64,000 nucleotides of DNA from an uncultured Pseudomonadota bacterium (GTDB lineage Bacteria > Pseudomonadota > Gammaproteobacteria > Burkholderiales > JALYOK01), in the NCBI GenBank assembly GCA_902826775.1, contig CADEHE010000012.1:1-64000 (forward strand), read 5' to 3'. This document shows, piece by piece, positions 37,112 to 44,901 of this stretch. Position 1 is the stretch's first letter. Every line of letters starts with the position of its first letter. The position numbers and the translations under genes are program-made. The notes beneath the pieces were generated by a model that ran no database searches, was not told the origin of the DNA, and saw only the letters and a list, made by a program, of their open reading frames with translations.

Positions 37112-38847
37112 CGTGCACCTCCGGCGACCAGTTGGGGGAAGGAATGAGCGCGGCTTTCGGCAACGGGCGAACCCTCGTCGATAGACGAGGCTTGAGCGAC
37201 AGGCGCCACGCGCCGCATGATCTCGGCGCGCGCGCCGAAGCTTGCGACTTGTCCGCCGCTGAGCACCAGCAGTTTGTCCACTTGCGCCAGCAGCGAGGGC
37301 CGATGACTAACCACGATCAGTGTGACGCCGGCGCGTTTCAGTTCTTGCATCGCTTCCAACAAAGCGTGCTCGCCGGCGGCGTCCAGCGCCGTGTTCGGCT
37401 CATCCAAGATGACCAAACGCGGATCGCCGAACAGCGCGCGGGCCAGCGCGATGCGTTGGCGCTGCCCGCCGGAAAGTGCGATGCCGCCCGCGCCGAGACG
37501 CGTGTCGTAGCCGTCGGGCAACTGCAGAATCATCTCGTGTGCATGCGCGCGCTTGGCCGCCTCGATGATCGCCTCACTCGTGGTTTCGCCAAGGCGCGCG
37601 ATGTTTTCAGCCACCGTGCCGTCGAAGAGCTGCGCCTCCTGCGGCAGATAACCCAAGTGCTGTCCGAGGTCTTCACGCGGCCAAGTGGCGATGTCCGCGC
37701 CGTCGAGCCGCACCACACCGGCGTTCGGCTGCAGCCAGCCGGTCAGCACGCGCGCCAGCGTCGACTTGCCCGAGCCGCTCGGCCCGATGAGACCCAGCGC
37801 TTCACCCGGCTCCAAAACAAACGACACGCTTTTCAGAAGCAGCGTGTCGACGCCTTGGGGCGCGTAGCTGGCGCGCTCCACCTGCAAGCGGCCCAGCGGC
37901 GTAGGCAGGCGCGTCGCCGCTGCGTCTTCGCCCTTAGCCCCAAGCGACGCATCGAGGCGCCGATAGGCTTCGCGCGCCTCGATGAACGCGCGCCAAGTAC
38001 CGATCGCGGTTTCCGCCGGAGCGAGTGCGCGTGCGAGGATGAGCGTGGCGGTCATCATGACGCCCGCGCTGGCCTGCTCATCGATCACCAGCATCGCTCC
38101 ACCTGCCAGCATGGCTACTTGAACCAGCAGGCGCATGAACTTGCTCAATGACGCGATCAGACTGCCGCGCTGCGTGGTGCGCACATTGGCGTCTACCACG
38201 GCCTCGTTGCGTTGCTGCCAGCGCTGCTGGATGTAGCGCGTCAACCCCAGCACGCCGACCAACTCGGCGTTGCGCGCGCCGCTGTCGATTTCGTTTGCCG
38301 CCAGCCGCGCCGCAGCTTGCGTCTCGCGGATGGGCCCGCGCGTCAACTTCTCGTTGCAGTAGGCGAGTAGCAGAAGCGCGCAGGCGCCCGATGTAGCGAT
38401 CAGTCCAAGCTGCGTATGGAACAGAAAAATTACCGCCAGGTACAGCGGTGCCCACGGCGCATCGAACAGCGCCACGATGCCGGGCCCGGTCAGGAAACCA
38501 CGCAGCGTCGCCACGTCCTTTAGTTCGCCCGCCGCCGCGCCGCGCTGCAACGCCACCCGATCCAAGATGCGCCTCAACGCCGCGGGCGCCGTCAAGCCTT
38601 CCACGCTCACCCCTGCGGCGAGCAACAGCCGCGCACGCAGCAAATCCAACAGCAAGAACACCAGCAGCGCCGCGACCGCGCCGATCGACAACGCTGCGAG
38701 CGTCTCATGCGAGCGGCTGGTGAGCACGCGATCGAACACTTGCAGCATGTAGAGCGGCACAGTCAACTGCAGCAAATTGATGATCAGACTAAACACCGCG
38801 GCGAAGGCGAAGTGCCGGCGGCAGTGGCGCAGGAAGCTTTGCATCAT
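37108..38847 (-). CDS. type I secretion ABC transporter (PrtD-type permease/ATPase)
   Basis: The 579-residue protein has an exporter membrane domain (helices from about residue 14 to 290; LLQLTVPLYMLQVFDRVL is typical of the PrtD group) and a nucleotide-binding domain with Walker A GPSGSGKST (355-363), Q loop LPQEAQLFDG, signature LSGGQ (458-462), Walker B LVILDE and a switch His (VVSHRPSL). It lacks the C39 peptidase domain, so it exports substrates with uncleaved C-terminal signals, as expected for RTX proteins. The second ATG (38844) is an alternative start. It is the first large gene of the five-gene operon and follows a sigma-54 promoter at 38929-38943. Confidence 0.93.
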   Translation of the reverse strand: MMQSFLRHCRRHFAFAAVFSLIINLLQLTVPLYMLQVFDRVLTSRSHETLAALSIGAVAALLVFLLLDLLRARLLLAAGVSVEGLTAPAALRRILDRVALQRGAAAGELKDVATLRGFLTGPGIVALFDAPWAPLYLAVIFLFHTQLGLIATSGACALLLLAYCNEKLTRGPIRETQAAARLAANEIDSGARNAELVGVLGLTRYIQQRWQQRNEAVVDANVRTTQRGSLIASLSKFMRLLVQVAMLAGGAMLVIDEQASAGVMMTATLILARALAPAETAIGTWRAFIEAREAYRRLDASLGAKGEDAAATRLPTPLGRLQVERASYAPQGVDTLLLKSVSFVLEPGEALGLIGPSGSGKSTLARVLTGWLQPNAGVVRLDGADIATWPREDLGQHLGYLPQEAQLFDGTVAENIARLGETTSEAIIEAAKRAHAHEMILQLPDGYDTRLGAGGIALSGGQRQRIALARALFGDPRLVILDEPNTALDAAGEHALLEAMQELKRAGVTLIVVSHRPSLLAQVDKLLVLSGGQVASFGARAEIMRRVAPVAQASSIDEGSPVAESRAHSFPQLVAGGAR

Positions 38848-38888
38848 GGCTGCGCTCCATCTCGGTCCGGTGTCGCGATGGGTGTCAT
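38844..38888 (-). CDS. 14-codon leader reading frame ahead of the ABC transporter
   Basis: A very good ribosome site (AAAAGGAG, 7 bases spacing) precedes an ATG at 38888. The frame reads MTPIATPDRDGAQP and stops with a TGA embedded in the ATGATG of the transporter start. This arrangement would couple translation of the transporter to the leader. It starts about 30 bases after the predicted sigma-54 start point. It could be a leader peptide, or evidence that the transporter was once read from here before a frameshift. Confidence 0.35.
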   Translation of the reverse strand: MTPIATPDRDGAQP

Positions 38889-38928
38889 GGGGTGTCTCCT
38901 TTTACCTTCGATGCCTGCCTATGCCGTT

Positions 38929-38943
38929 GCATGTGTTGTGCCA
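38929..38943 (-). promoter_or_regulatory. sigma-54 promoter of the type I secretion operon
   Basis: The minus strand reads TTGGCACAACACATGC. The -24 GG and -12 GC are 10 bases apart, as sigma-54 requires; the -12 element is ATGC instead of TTGC. The predicted start is about 30 bases before the leader frame. Boxes at 39023-39089 lie 80 bp and more upstream. Confidence 0.7.
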
Positions 38944-39022
38944 AGCGCGCGAGGTAAGTCCAAACCAGCTTGCAATCAAGCTGTTGCCGTGGTTGGCCTG
39001 GCCGGAACGAGCGCTAGGGGAT

Positions 39023-39089
39023 GCGACGAAAGTTACAGATCACAGGCGGTGCGGTGTGCTCGCCTGAAAATGCTGTCAGCTTTCGTCGC
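39023..39089. promoter_or_regulatory. paired activator boxes upstream of the secretion operon
   Basis: GCGACGAAAG (39023-39032) and its exact reverse complement CTTTCGTCGC (39080-39089) flank a 47-bp spacer. The near edge is 80 bp from the -24 element, a usual enhancer distance for NtrC-type activators. Both contain the CGTCGC core found upstream of the other sigma-54 promoters here. Confidence 0.5.
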
Positions 39090-39124
39090 TCGCGCAGCTT
39101 GTTCGGATACGAAGCCGATTCTCG

Positions 39125-40156
39125 CTAAGCGAACATGACCCCGATATCCGCATCGATCCACAAGGTCGTGCCGTCGCCGCTGTAACTGTGATAGAGCTCT
39201 CTACCGATTGTGACGTCCGTGGCTTGTCCCCAAGTTCCGCTCACTGTTACCCGATCATCCGCTGTTCCTATGACACGGAGAATCGGGAAATCGCCCATCG
39301 CGCGTATGTCGCTTGCGCCGAGCCTAATGGATTGCGTCCCCGCCGCGCTTAAATCAACGGCGTCGACGCCGGCGATGCGATCGTCGTCGATGGCGGTTAG
39401 ATTGAGAAGCTCGTTGTTCTGGGTCACTTTGATAGTGTCCAAACCGGACTGCCCAAACAGGCGCGTGCCGGCCGGCGCGAGATCGGCAGCATCGAAGATG
39501 AACACATCATCGCCATTGCCACCCACCAGCGTATCGGCGCCGGCGCCGCCGTCGAGCACATCGTTACCGTCGCCGCCGTGGAGCATGTTCACACCGCTGT
39601 TGCCAATGAGCTTGTTCGCGAGCGCGTTACCGGTGCCGTTGGTAGAGCCGCCACCTTCAAGTATCAGGTTCTCCACGTTCGCGCCCAACATGTAATGCAT
39701 GGTGCTGCGCACGGTGTCGGTGCCTTGCCCGGGAGCCTCAGTCAACTTGTCGCCGTTGTCATCCACGAAGTAGGTATCGTTGCCATCACCGCCTGCCATG
39801 GAGTTGAGACCCGTGCCGCCATCGAGAAAGTCGTTACCTTCATTACCGTTCAGGACGTCGTTGCCTGAATCGCCATAAAGCGTGTCGTCCCCGAACCCGC
39901 CATGCAAGCTGTCGTTGTCAGCGCCGCCTTCGAGGCGATCGTTTCCGGTTTGTCCGTACAGGATGTCGTCGCCGGAGTCGCCTTGGACGGAATCGTTACC
40001 CGACCCTGCAACAATTTGATCGTTACCGCCCCAAGCGAAGAAGCTATCATCGCCACCGCCCATGTCCCAACTCTCGCCGGTGGGTACCGCTTTGTTCCCT
40101 ATATCGGGCCCGTCGGTCCATACCGGCGTTTTGTAAGTGTTGTTGTGATCTGTCAC
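39125..40156 (-). CDS. RTX calcium-binding protein, type I secretion substrate
   Basis: The start is a GTG at 40156 behind AAAGGAG (7-base spacing). The open frame extends upstream to 40261 but without a ribosome site. The 343-residue protein lacks a signal peptide and carries many GGxGxD nonapeptides (GGGDDSFFAWGGNDQI, GDSGNDVLNGNEGNDFLDGG), an intervening beta segment (DTVRSTMHYMLGANVENLIL), and a final module with FDAADLAPAGTRLFGQ, VDAVDLSAAGT and WIDADIGVMF that recurs in the other RTX proteins here. RTX repeats fold on calcium outside the cell. No enzymatic domain is seen. It is the nearest cargo gene to the transporter. Confidence 0.9.
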   Translation of the reverse strand: MTDHNNTYKTPVWTDGPDIGNKAVPTGESWDMGGGDDSFFAWGGNDQIVAGSGNDSVQGDSGDDILYGQTGNDRLEGGADNDSLHGGFGDDTLYGDSGNDVLNGNEGNDFLDGGTGLNSMAGGDGNDTYFVDDNGDKLTEAPGQGTDTVRSTMHYMLGANVENLILEGGGSTNGTGNALANKLIGNSGVNMLHGGDGNDVLDGGAGADTLVGGNGDDVFIFDAADLAPAGTRLFGQSGLDTIKVTQNNELLNLTAIDDDRIAGVDAVDLSAAGTQSIRLGASDIRAMGDFPILRVIGTADDRVTVSGTWGQATDVTIGRELYHSYSGDGTTLWIDADIGVMFA

Positions 40157-40209
40157 GGTGTATCTCCTTTCGTCATCACGTTTGCGTATCAGCTGCAGTC
40201 GTGATGATC

Positions 40210-40224
40210 GCAATTGGCATGCCA
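40210..40224 (-). promoter_or_regulatory. sigma-54 promoter of the RTX gene at 39125-40156
   Basis: The minus strand reads CTGGCATGCCAATTGCGAT, with TGGCAT, 5 bases, then TTGC. The GG and GC are 10 bases apart. The predicted start lies about 42 bases before the GTG start codon. Confidence 0.8.
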
Positions 40225-40319
40225 GATTCTCGTATTGCCTCGGACCCTGCGCGCGCTCCATCGGGAAACTAGGCCGGGTGAGGCTCGTCGGGCGCTCGTC
40301 CTGGACCCGCCGTTGTCAA

Positions 40320-40345
40320 GATGCGTCGCATCTCGGTGCGACGCC
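40320..40345. promoter_or_regulatory. palindromic activator box between divergent sigma-54 promoters
   Basis: GATGCGTCGCATC (40320-40332) is a 13-bp palindrome around a central T, and GGTGCGACGCC (40335-40345) adds a second copy. The pair lies 96 bp from the minus-strand -24 element and 96 bp from the plus-strand one, so one site could serve both promoters. Confidence 0.55.
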
Positions 40346-40440
40346 AAGCGACAGATCAACGCCGAGTGGGCTGTTGCGCGTCGCGTGCGCAGCGCGCAAA
40401 GCGCATGTGGATCGCGCAGGAGCGCCTGTGCCACGGCGTC

Positions 40441-40455
40441 TGGAACATAGCTTGC
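40441..40455 (+). promoter_or_regulatory. sigma-54 promoter of the GNAT-like gene
   Basis: TGGAACATAGCTTGC has GG and GC separated by 10 bases. The -24 element is TGGAAC instead of TGGCAC. The predicted start is about 49 bases before the ATG at 40516. Confidence 0.6.
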
Positions 40456-40515
40456 TAGCGCTTGAGCGTAGCTGCTACCCATGTAGCGCAGTTGATCAAC
40501 GCTTGAGAGGTAACA

Positions 40516-41130
40516 ATGAAAGTGCGACTACTGTCCGCAATCGAGCATGCGGATTACATTCAGAAAGTCAAACAAGGGGTAGTGACCGAACTTGGTATTA
40601 CCCCTAACACCGTGGCGACCCAAGTCTTCAACCACCGACTTTACTTGGGACTGTGCGACAACGACGCTGAACGTCCACTGGGACTATTTGAAGCTGAATT
40701 CTCCGATCAAGTCTTCGTCGATAGCGCGCATTCTCCACTGGCGCACATGCCGGTACTGGCGAAGCACTGTCGCTTCAACGAACTTGCCAATTTGCGCACC
40801 ATCTATGTGGATCCGAGTCTACGCTGCAGATCAGCCGGCTACCACTTTCTATACTTGGCCATGGCCGTCGTCTTGCATCGCCTCGGCGCTCGCTTCGCCA
40901 TCGCAACCACCGCGACGCGGAACAGCAACTTGATCAACCTCTATCGGAAGACCGGTGGCCGCTATATTGCCAAGTACAGCTGTGCAACCGATCCCGAAGA
41001 TGCCCAAGCGGTGATCGCCTTCAGCGTGCGGCAGACATTAAACAACCCGAGAATCAAGCGCGTTGTCCGGTGCATAGAGATCGACGACGTGGAGCTGCGC
41101 GCAATCCGTAAGACACATGCTTTTGTGTGA
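40516..41130 (+). CDS. GNAT/LuxI-fold acyltransferase-like protein
   Basis: The ATG follows GAGAGG. The 204-residue product has no signal peptide. The middle resembles the acyl-CoA-binding core of GNAT-type and LuxI/FeeM-type acyltransferases: a strand ANLRTIYVDPSLRCRSAGYH, helix LYLAMAVVLHRLGA, strand RFAIATTA, then NSNLINLYRKTGGRYI. Catalytic residues cannot be assigned. It is expressed from its own sigma-54 promoter back to back with an RTX gene. Because HlyC-type RTX-activating enzymes also have a GNAT-like fold, it may modify a secreted protein; production of a small acylated signal is the other possibility. Both roles are inference. Confidence 0.6.
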   Translation: MKVRLLSAIEHADYIQKVKQGVVTELGITPNTVATQVFNHRLYLGLCDNDAERPLGLFEAEFSDQVFVDSAHSPLAHMPVLAKHCRFNELANLRTIYVDPSLRCRSAGYHFLYLAMAVVLHRLGARFAIATTATRNSNLINLYRKTGGRYIAKYSCATDPEDAQAVIAFSVRQTLNNPRIKRVVRCIEIDDVELRAIRKTHAFV

Positions 41131-41407
41131 ACGGTTTTGCCGGGCAGCGACTTGTCCCCAGAGTCGAGCACATAGAGATTGAGTTGATCGCTTACGCTCC
41201 TCGGATTGACGCGGGGTGCAGCGATCCGCGTCCACCACTTGTTCTAACGTAGGTCTTCTTCCCCCTCCGCCCTCTCCCTTCCTCCAAGGCCAAGGGGACG
41301 CGCGGGTTCACGGGTGAGGCCACACGATGGCGCCCCCCTCGCGCCACAGAGTCCGAGCCTCCTCGCTCTACGATGAACCTTGACAGCCAGGCTCTTGAGA
41401 TCAGCCG

Positions 41408-41425
41408 CTGTCGCCTAACGTCGCA
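41408..41425 (+). promoter_or_regulatory. activator box upstream of the 41504 promoter
   Basis: CTGTCGCCTAACGTCGCA lies 79 bp upstream of the -24 element. It differs at one base from the box at 50609-50626, which is at nearly the same distance from its own promoter. Confidence 0.55.
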
Positions 41426-41503
41426 ATTCCTCGCATCGCGCTCGCCGCACCGACCCCACCGTAACGCTTTGACTTATTACCATTAACCGCGACGCCGGCG
41501 CGT

Positions 41504-41518
41504 TGGCACGCGAGGTGC
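41504..41518 (+). promoter_or_regulatory. sigma-54 promoter of the DUF2833-like and RTX genes
   Basis: TTGGCACGCGAGGTGCAA has TGGCAC, 5 bases and GTGC, with GG and GC 10 bases apart. The predicted start is about 30 bases before the ATG at 41560. The element TTGACTTA about 35 bp upstream recurs at the same spacing before the 50704 promoter. Confidence 0.8.
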
Positions 41519-41559
41519 AAATGGAGTCTGGTGCAACCAACTCAGGAAGGGGAACAGCA

Positions 41560-42084
41560 ATGGACAAAACGGTGTTGGAAGTACGACCTGCCGCGCCTCA
41601 GGATGCAGATAAGCTCGCGCCGCGCTTGAGACGCGCCGATCGAATGGAAGTTCAAGCCAACTCCGGCAGAGACCCGCGCCTCGCGATGCGAGAAGCAGTA
41701 GCGGATTCGGTGCCGGCCTACGCTCTATTGGGGCCGTATGGTGAAGTGATCGGATTGTTTGGAGCACTGCCTCATCCACGATACAAACGGGCAGGCAGCA
41801 TTTGGTTATTAGGCTCCGATGAGCTCGTTGCAAACCCGCTGGTGGCGCTGCGAACAGCAAAGCTTTGGCTGGGGCGCATGCATGAGCACTACCCCGTGCT
41901 CGGCAACTTCATCGACGCGCGCAACACGCTTCACATTCGATGGCTGTGCTGGCTGGGATTTCGGATGTTGCGACGGGTGGAACGCTTCGGCGCAGAGCAG
42001 CGACCGTTCATTGAGTTTTGCCGAGCGCAGCGCAAGCCCTACGCGTTGAGCTTTAGTCTGCCCAGGTCAGACCGACTGGCGTAG
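41560..42084 (+). CDS. DUF2833-like GNAT-fold protein (phage T7 gp13-like)
   Basis: The ATG at 41560 follows AGGAAGGGG; the upstream in-frame GTG at 41503 overlaps the sigma-54 promoter and is excluded. The 174-residue product matches the pattern of DUF2833 / T7 internal virion protein gp13-like proteins: an ADRMEVQANSG helix, YALLGPYGEVIGLFGALP, GSIWLLGSDELVANPLVALR, then a helix and FIDARNTLHIRWLCWLGF. This is a GNAT-like core. No other phage gene is nearby. It sits 57 bp before an RTX gene with no promoter between, so the two are probably one transcript. A role in modifying that RTX protein is possible but unproven. Confidence 0.65.
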   Translation: MDKTVLEVRPAAPQDADKLAPRLRRADRMEVQANSGRDPRLAMREAVADSVPAYALLGPYGEVIGLFGALPHPRYKRAGSIWLLGSDELVANPLVALRTAKLWLGRMHEHYPVLGNFIDARNTLHIRWLCWLGFRMLRRVERFGAEQRPFIEFCRAQRKPYALSFSLPRSDRLA

Positions 42085-42141
42085 ACGCAAAGAATGCGGT
42101 TATTTCGATAAACACTTACTGAACTTTGAAAGGAATTGATG

Positions 42142-43890
42142 ATGTGCGACCCCGACAAAAAAGGCCCAGGCTTTACCCCGGTAGGATACGAGTGGGGTGA
42201 CACGATCATAGGCGGTGACACCAACCAATTTTCCGACGGTCGAGGCGGTGATGACTTCATCGACCTGGGCGGAGGCGACGACGTCCTGCGCGGTGGCACC
42301 GGCAATGACCATTTACTCGGCGGCACCGGCAATGATCAGCTGGATGGCGACGCCGATCACGACACCTTAGAGGGTGGCGCCGGCGTAGACGTCCTTTTTG
42401 GTGGAGACGGCGATGATCGGCTCTATGGCGAGCACATGGAATCCGAAGCCGATGGTGCCAGTGATGAACTCCACGGTGGCGCCGGTTCGGACCAGATCTT
42501 TGGCGGGGGTGGCGCCGACACCCTCGGGGGTGACGACGGCGACGACGCCTTGGAGGGTGGCAGCGGAAATGACCTGCTCCACGGTGGCACGGGAGGCGAC
42601 ACGTTGCGTGGCGGCACCGGAGATGATTACTACGTCGTGGATGACACAAGGGATGTGGTCGTTGAAGTTTCCGGCGAGGGACTGGATACCGTTCAAAGCT
42701 CCATCAACTTCACGCTTTCGGACAACATCGAAAACTTGGTTCTTGATCCGTCGTTGCTATCGATCAATGGCACGGGCAATGCGCTGGACAACGTGATTCG
42801 CGGCAACGCCGGGAACAATCGACTGGACGGCAAAGCCGGCGCGGATACCATGACCGGCGAAAGCGGTAACGATACTTACTTTGTCGACAACCCCCTTGAC
42901 CGCGTCGTAGAACAAGCCGGCGGCGGCACAGATACTGTTGAGGTCACTTTGAACTACACGCTCTCTACGAACGTGGAACATTTGCTGCTAAGCGCGTCTG
43001 CCAACGCCCTGCGCGGCTCCGGCAACGAACTGAACAACCTCATCGTCGGCAACGGCCATGGCAACACACTGCACGGACTGGACGGTGCCGACAACCTATT
43101 AGGGGCTGGCGGCGATGATGCGTTGTTCGGTGGCATCGGTGATGACCGGCTCAACGGGGACGACGGAAATGACTTTCTGGATGGCGGCGCCGGGCAAAAC
43201 TCAATGGTTGGTGGCAGCGGCGACGACACCTACGTGGTCGAAGACAATGGCGACACGCTCACCGAAGCAAACGGCCAAGGCACCGACACCGTCCGCAGCA
43301 GTATCGCTTACGCGCTCGGCACTAACGTGGAGCACTTGGTGCTCACCGAGCCAGCGGGATCGGTGAACGGCATGGGTAACGGGCTGGCGAACGTTCTTAC
43401 CGGCAACGGCCACGTAAACTTGCTTAGCGGTGGCGATGGAAACGACGTTCTGGACGGCGGCGCAGGGGCCGATACTTTGGTAGGCGGTGCTGGTGACGAC
43501 GTGTTGGTTTTCGATGCGGCGGATCTAGCTATTGCAGGCGGGCGTTGGTTCGGTCAAGCGGGCTTGGATAGCGTGCGCATGGGGCAAGGACAATCGTTGG
43601 ATCTTGTCGCCTTGAGCGATGACGCAATGACAGGCGTTGACGTCATCGACCTTAGCGCGATCGGCGGCAACGGCGTTACTATCGCCGCAACCGACATACG
43701 CGCAATGAGTGACGCTGCCACGCTGCGCATTACTGGCGATAGGGCAGACAACGTCGCCGCGCTAGGGAATTGGTCTGAAAGCGGCGATGTGCTGATCGGC
43801 GCCCAGTTGTATCACAGTCTCAGTGCGGACGGCGTAAGCCTGCTGATCGACACCGATATCGGCTTAACGTTCCTACAGCCCGGCGGCTAA
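42142..43890 (+). CDS. RTX calcium-binding protein, type I secretion substrate
   Basis: AAAGGA lies 7 bases before the ATG at 42142; the ATG at 42139 is an alternative. The 582-residue protein has no signal peptide, an N-terminal RTX block (GGGDDVLRGGTGNDHLLGG), several beta segments of the type DTVQSSINFTLSDNIENLVL, further RTX blocks, and the C-terminal module shared by all four RTX proteins here (FDAADLAIAGGRWFGQAG, VDVIDLSAIGG, LLIDTDIGLTFL), which probably carries the secretion signal. It is co-transcribed with the DUF2833-like gene. No catalytic domain was recognised, so a structural surface-layer or adhesive role is as likely as a toxic one. Confidence 0.9.
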   Translation: MCDPDKKGPGFTPVGYEWGDTIIGGDTNQFSDGRGGDDFIDLGGGDDVLRGGTGNDHLLGGTGNDQLDGDADHDTLEGGAGVDVLFGGDGDDRLYGEHMESEADGASDELHGGAGSDQIFGGGGADTLGGDDGDDALEGGSGNDLLHGGTGGDTLRGGTGDDYYVVDDTRDVVVEVSGEGLDTVQSSINFTLSDNIENLVLDPSLLSINGTGNALDNVIRGNAGNNRLDGKAGADTMTGESGNDTYFVDNPLDRVVEQAGGGTDTVEVTLNYTLSTNVEHLLLSASANALRGSGNELNNLIVGNGHGNTLHGLDGADNLLGAGGDDALFGGIGDDRLNGDDGNDFLDGGAGQNSMVGGSGDDTYVVEDNGDTLTEANGQGTDTVRSSIAYALGTNVEHLVLTEPAGSVNGMGNGLANVLTGNGHVNLLSGGDGNDVLDGGAGADTLVGGAGDDVLVFDAADLAIAGGRWFGQAGLDSVRMGQGQSLDLVALSDDAMTGVDVIDLSAIGGNGVTIAATDIRAMSDAATLRITGDRADNVAALGNWSESGDVLIGAQLYHSLSADGVSLLIDTDIGLTFLQPGG

Positions 43891-44034
43891 AAGTGCGCGA
43901 CTCGCCCCTGGGTATTGAGCAGCGCGTTCGGCCAGTCGGCGGACGCAGCTTGCCCCGGGGCTGAAGCGTAGCCACTTGCCCGGAGGGATTGCTGGTGACG
44001 TTTCTGCCGTGTCAATCAAGCGATGGAAGATGAC

Positions 44035-44228
44035 CATCACCACCGGCGCGCGCCATCAGCACGTCGCGCGCCGGTCCGGCGTCGTGCAGTGCGAAAGTTC
44101 GCAACGCTCGTCGATCCGTGCGCGCAGTGCCAAGCCGGGCACTCTGCTCTGCAATAGCAGGTACGTCAACAGCAGCAACAGCGCTGCGACGATTGCAATT
44201 GGTTCCCAGATTCCCAGGTCGTGCGCAT
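44035..44228 (-). pseudogene. remnant of a sensor histidine kinase N-terminus
   Basis: The minus strand encodes GIWEPIAIVAALLLLLTYLL and, in a shifted frame, LRTFALHDAGPARDVLMARA. These match the N-terminus of the intact kinase at 32571-34685 (GVWKPAVIVAGLLLLLTYAL and LRTFELHDAQLTRDVLLARA). The copy stops after about 65 residues. Frames change within it, and the periplasmic, PAS and kinase regions are all absent. It follows the peroxidase remnant with stop and start overlapping (TGATG), close to the ATGA overlap in the intact operon, so both were duplicated together. Confidence 0.75.
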
Positions 44229-44704
44229 CAGCGTGTTCCTGCAGCCAAAACGGCCACGGGCTTACCCTTGTATTCACCGGTGAGCGTATGCAAGAAGCGC
44301 CTGATCACCTGCACTTTCTCCTCGGCGAGCTGCCGGCCGACCTACACCTTCGCCATGGTATCGACCGCCACCTCCCGCGTCGAGCGCGCGGCCGTAATGA
44401 AAATACGGCGCCGTGAACCGACATTGCGCATGCTGGCACGCGAAACACATGGTGGCCGCGTTCCACCTTGGTTAGGCGGTAGGGCCAGACATCCGCTTCA
44501 CTGTTCTTTTCCGGTCGGTCTTGGCGCACGCCCGAAGCGCTGGAACGAATTGCCGCCGACGTCCATGCCTTGGTGGCATGCCACGCAGCCGTACGACCTG
44601 AACAACTGATCGCCGCGCAACTCATCTCGTGTCGGCGCGCCACGCTCACCGCGCAAGTGACGGTTAGGGGCGCGTTGGGCGTGACCAGAGAGTGCGCGCA
44701 CACG
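44228..44704 (-). pseudogene. remnant of a di-haem cytochrome c peroxidase C-terminus
   Basis: Pieces in several minus-strand frames match the intact peroxidase at 34682-35728: HLRGERGAPTRDELRGDQLF and RSYGCVACHQGMDVGGNSFQ (second haem motif intact), then after a frame change YRLTKVERGHHVFRVPA, then FLHTLTGEYKG near the end. The first haem region is missing. At least two frameshifts and a deletion make it non-functional. With the kinase remnant it is a decayed copy of the same gene pair. Confidence 0.75.
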
Positions 44705-44716
44705 CGCCGCATAGGG

Positions 44717-44773
44717 GAGGAGCAAGCGTGCTCGCGATGCGACTAGGGCATCGCGGCCAAAGGCCGCTCCTAC
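44717..44773. repeat. REP-type inverted doublet (REPIN-like)
   Basis: GAGGAGCAAGCGTGCTCGCGATG (44717-44739) is followed after 9 bases by CATCGCGGCCAAAGGCCGCTCCTAC (44749-44773). Each half has its own internal hairpin, and the two halves are inverted copies of the GTAGGAGCG...CGCGATG type known from Pseudomonas and Xanthomonas REP families. It adjoins the 5' limit of the peroxidase remnant. Confidence 0.65.
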
Positions 44774-44901
44774 AGAAGCGCACTTGGGTGACGTCCCGGC
44801 CGTGCCCAGCAAGCGGAAGCTGACACGCTCGCCGGGTGCACAGTGAGCGACCCCGCCCTCACGCCGCATTGTCCCGCGCTAGCGCAAAGCCCTCGACACT
44901 A

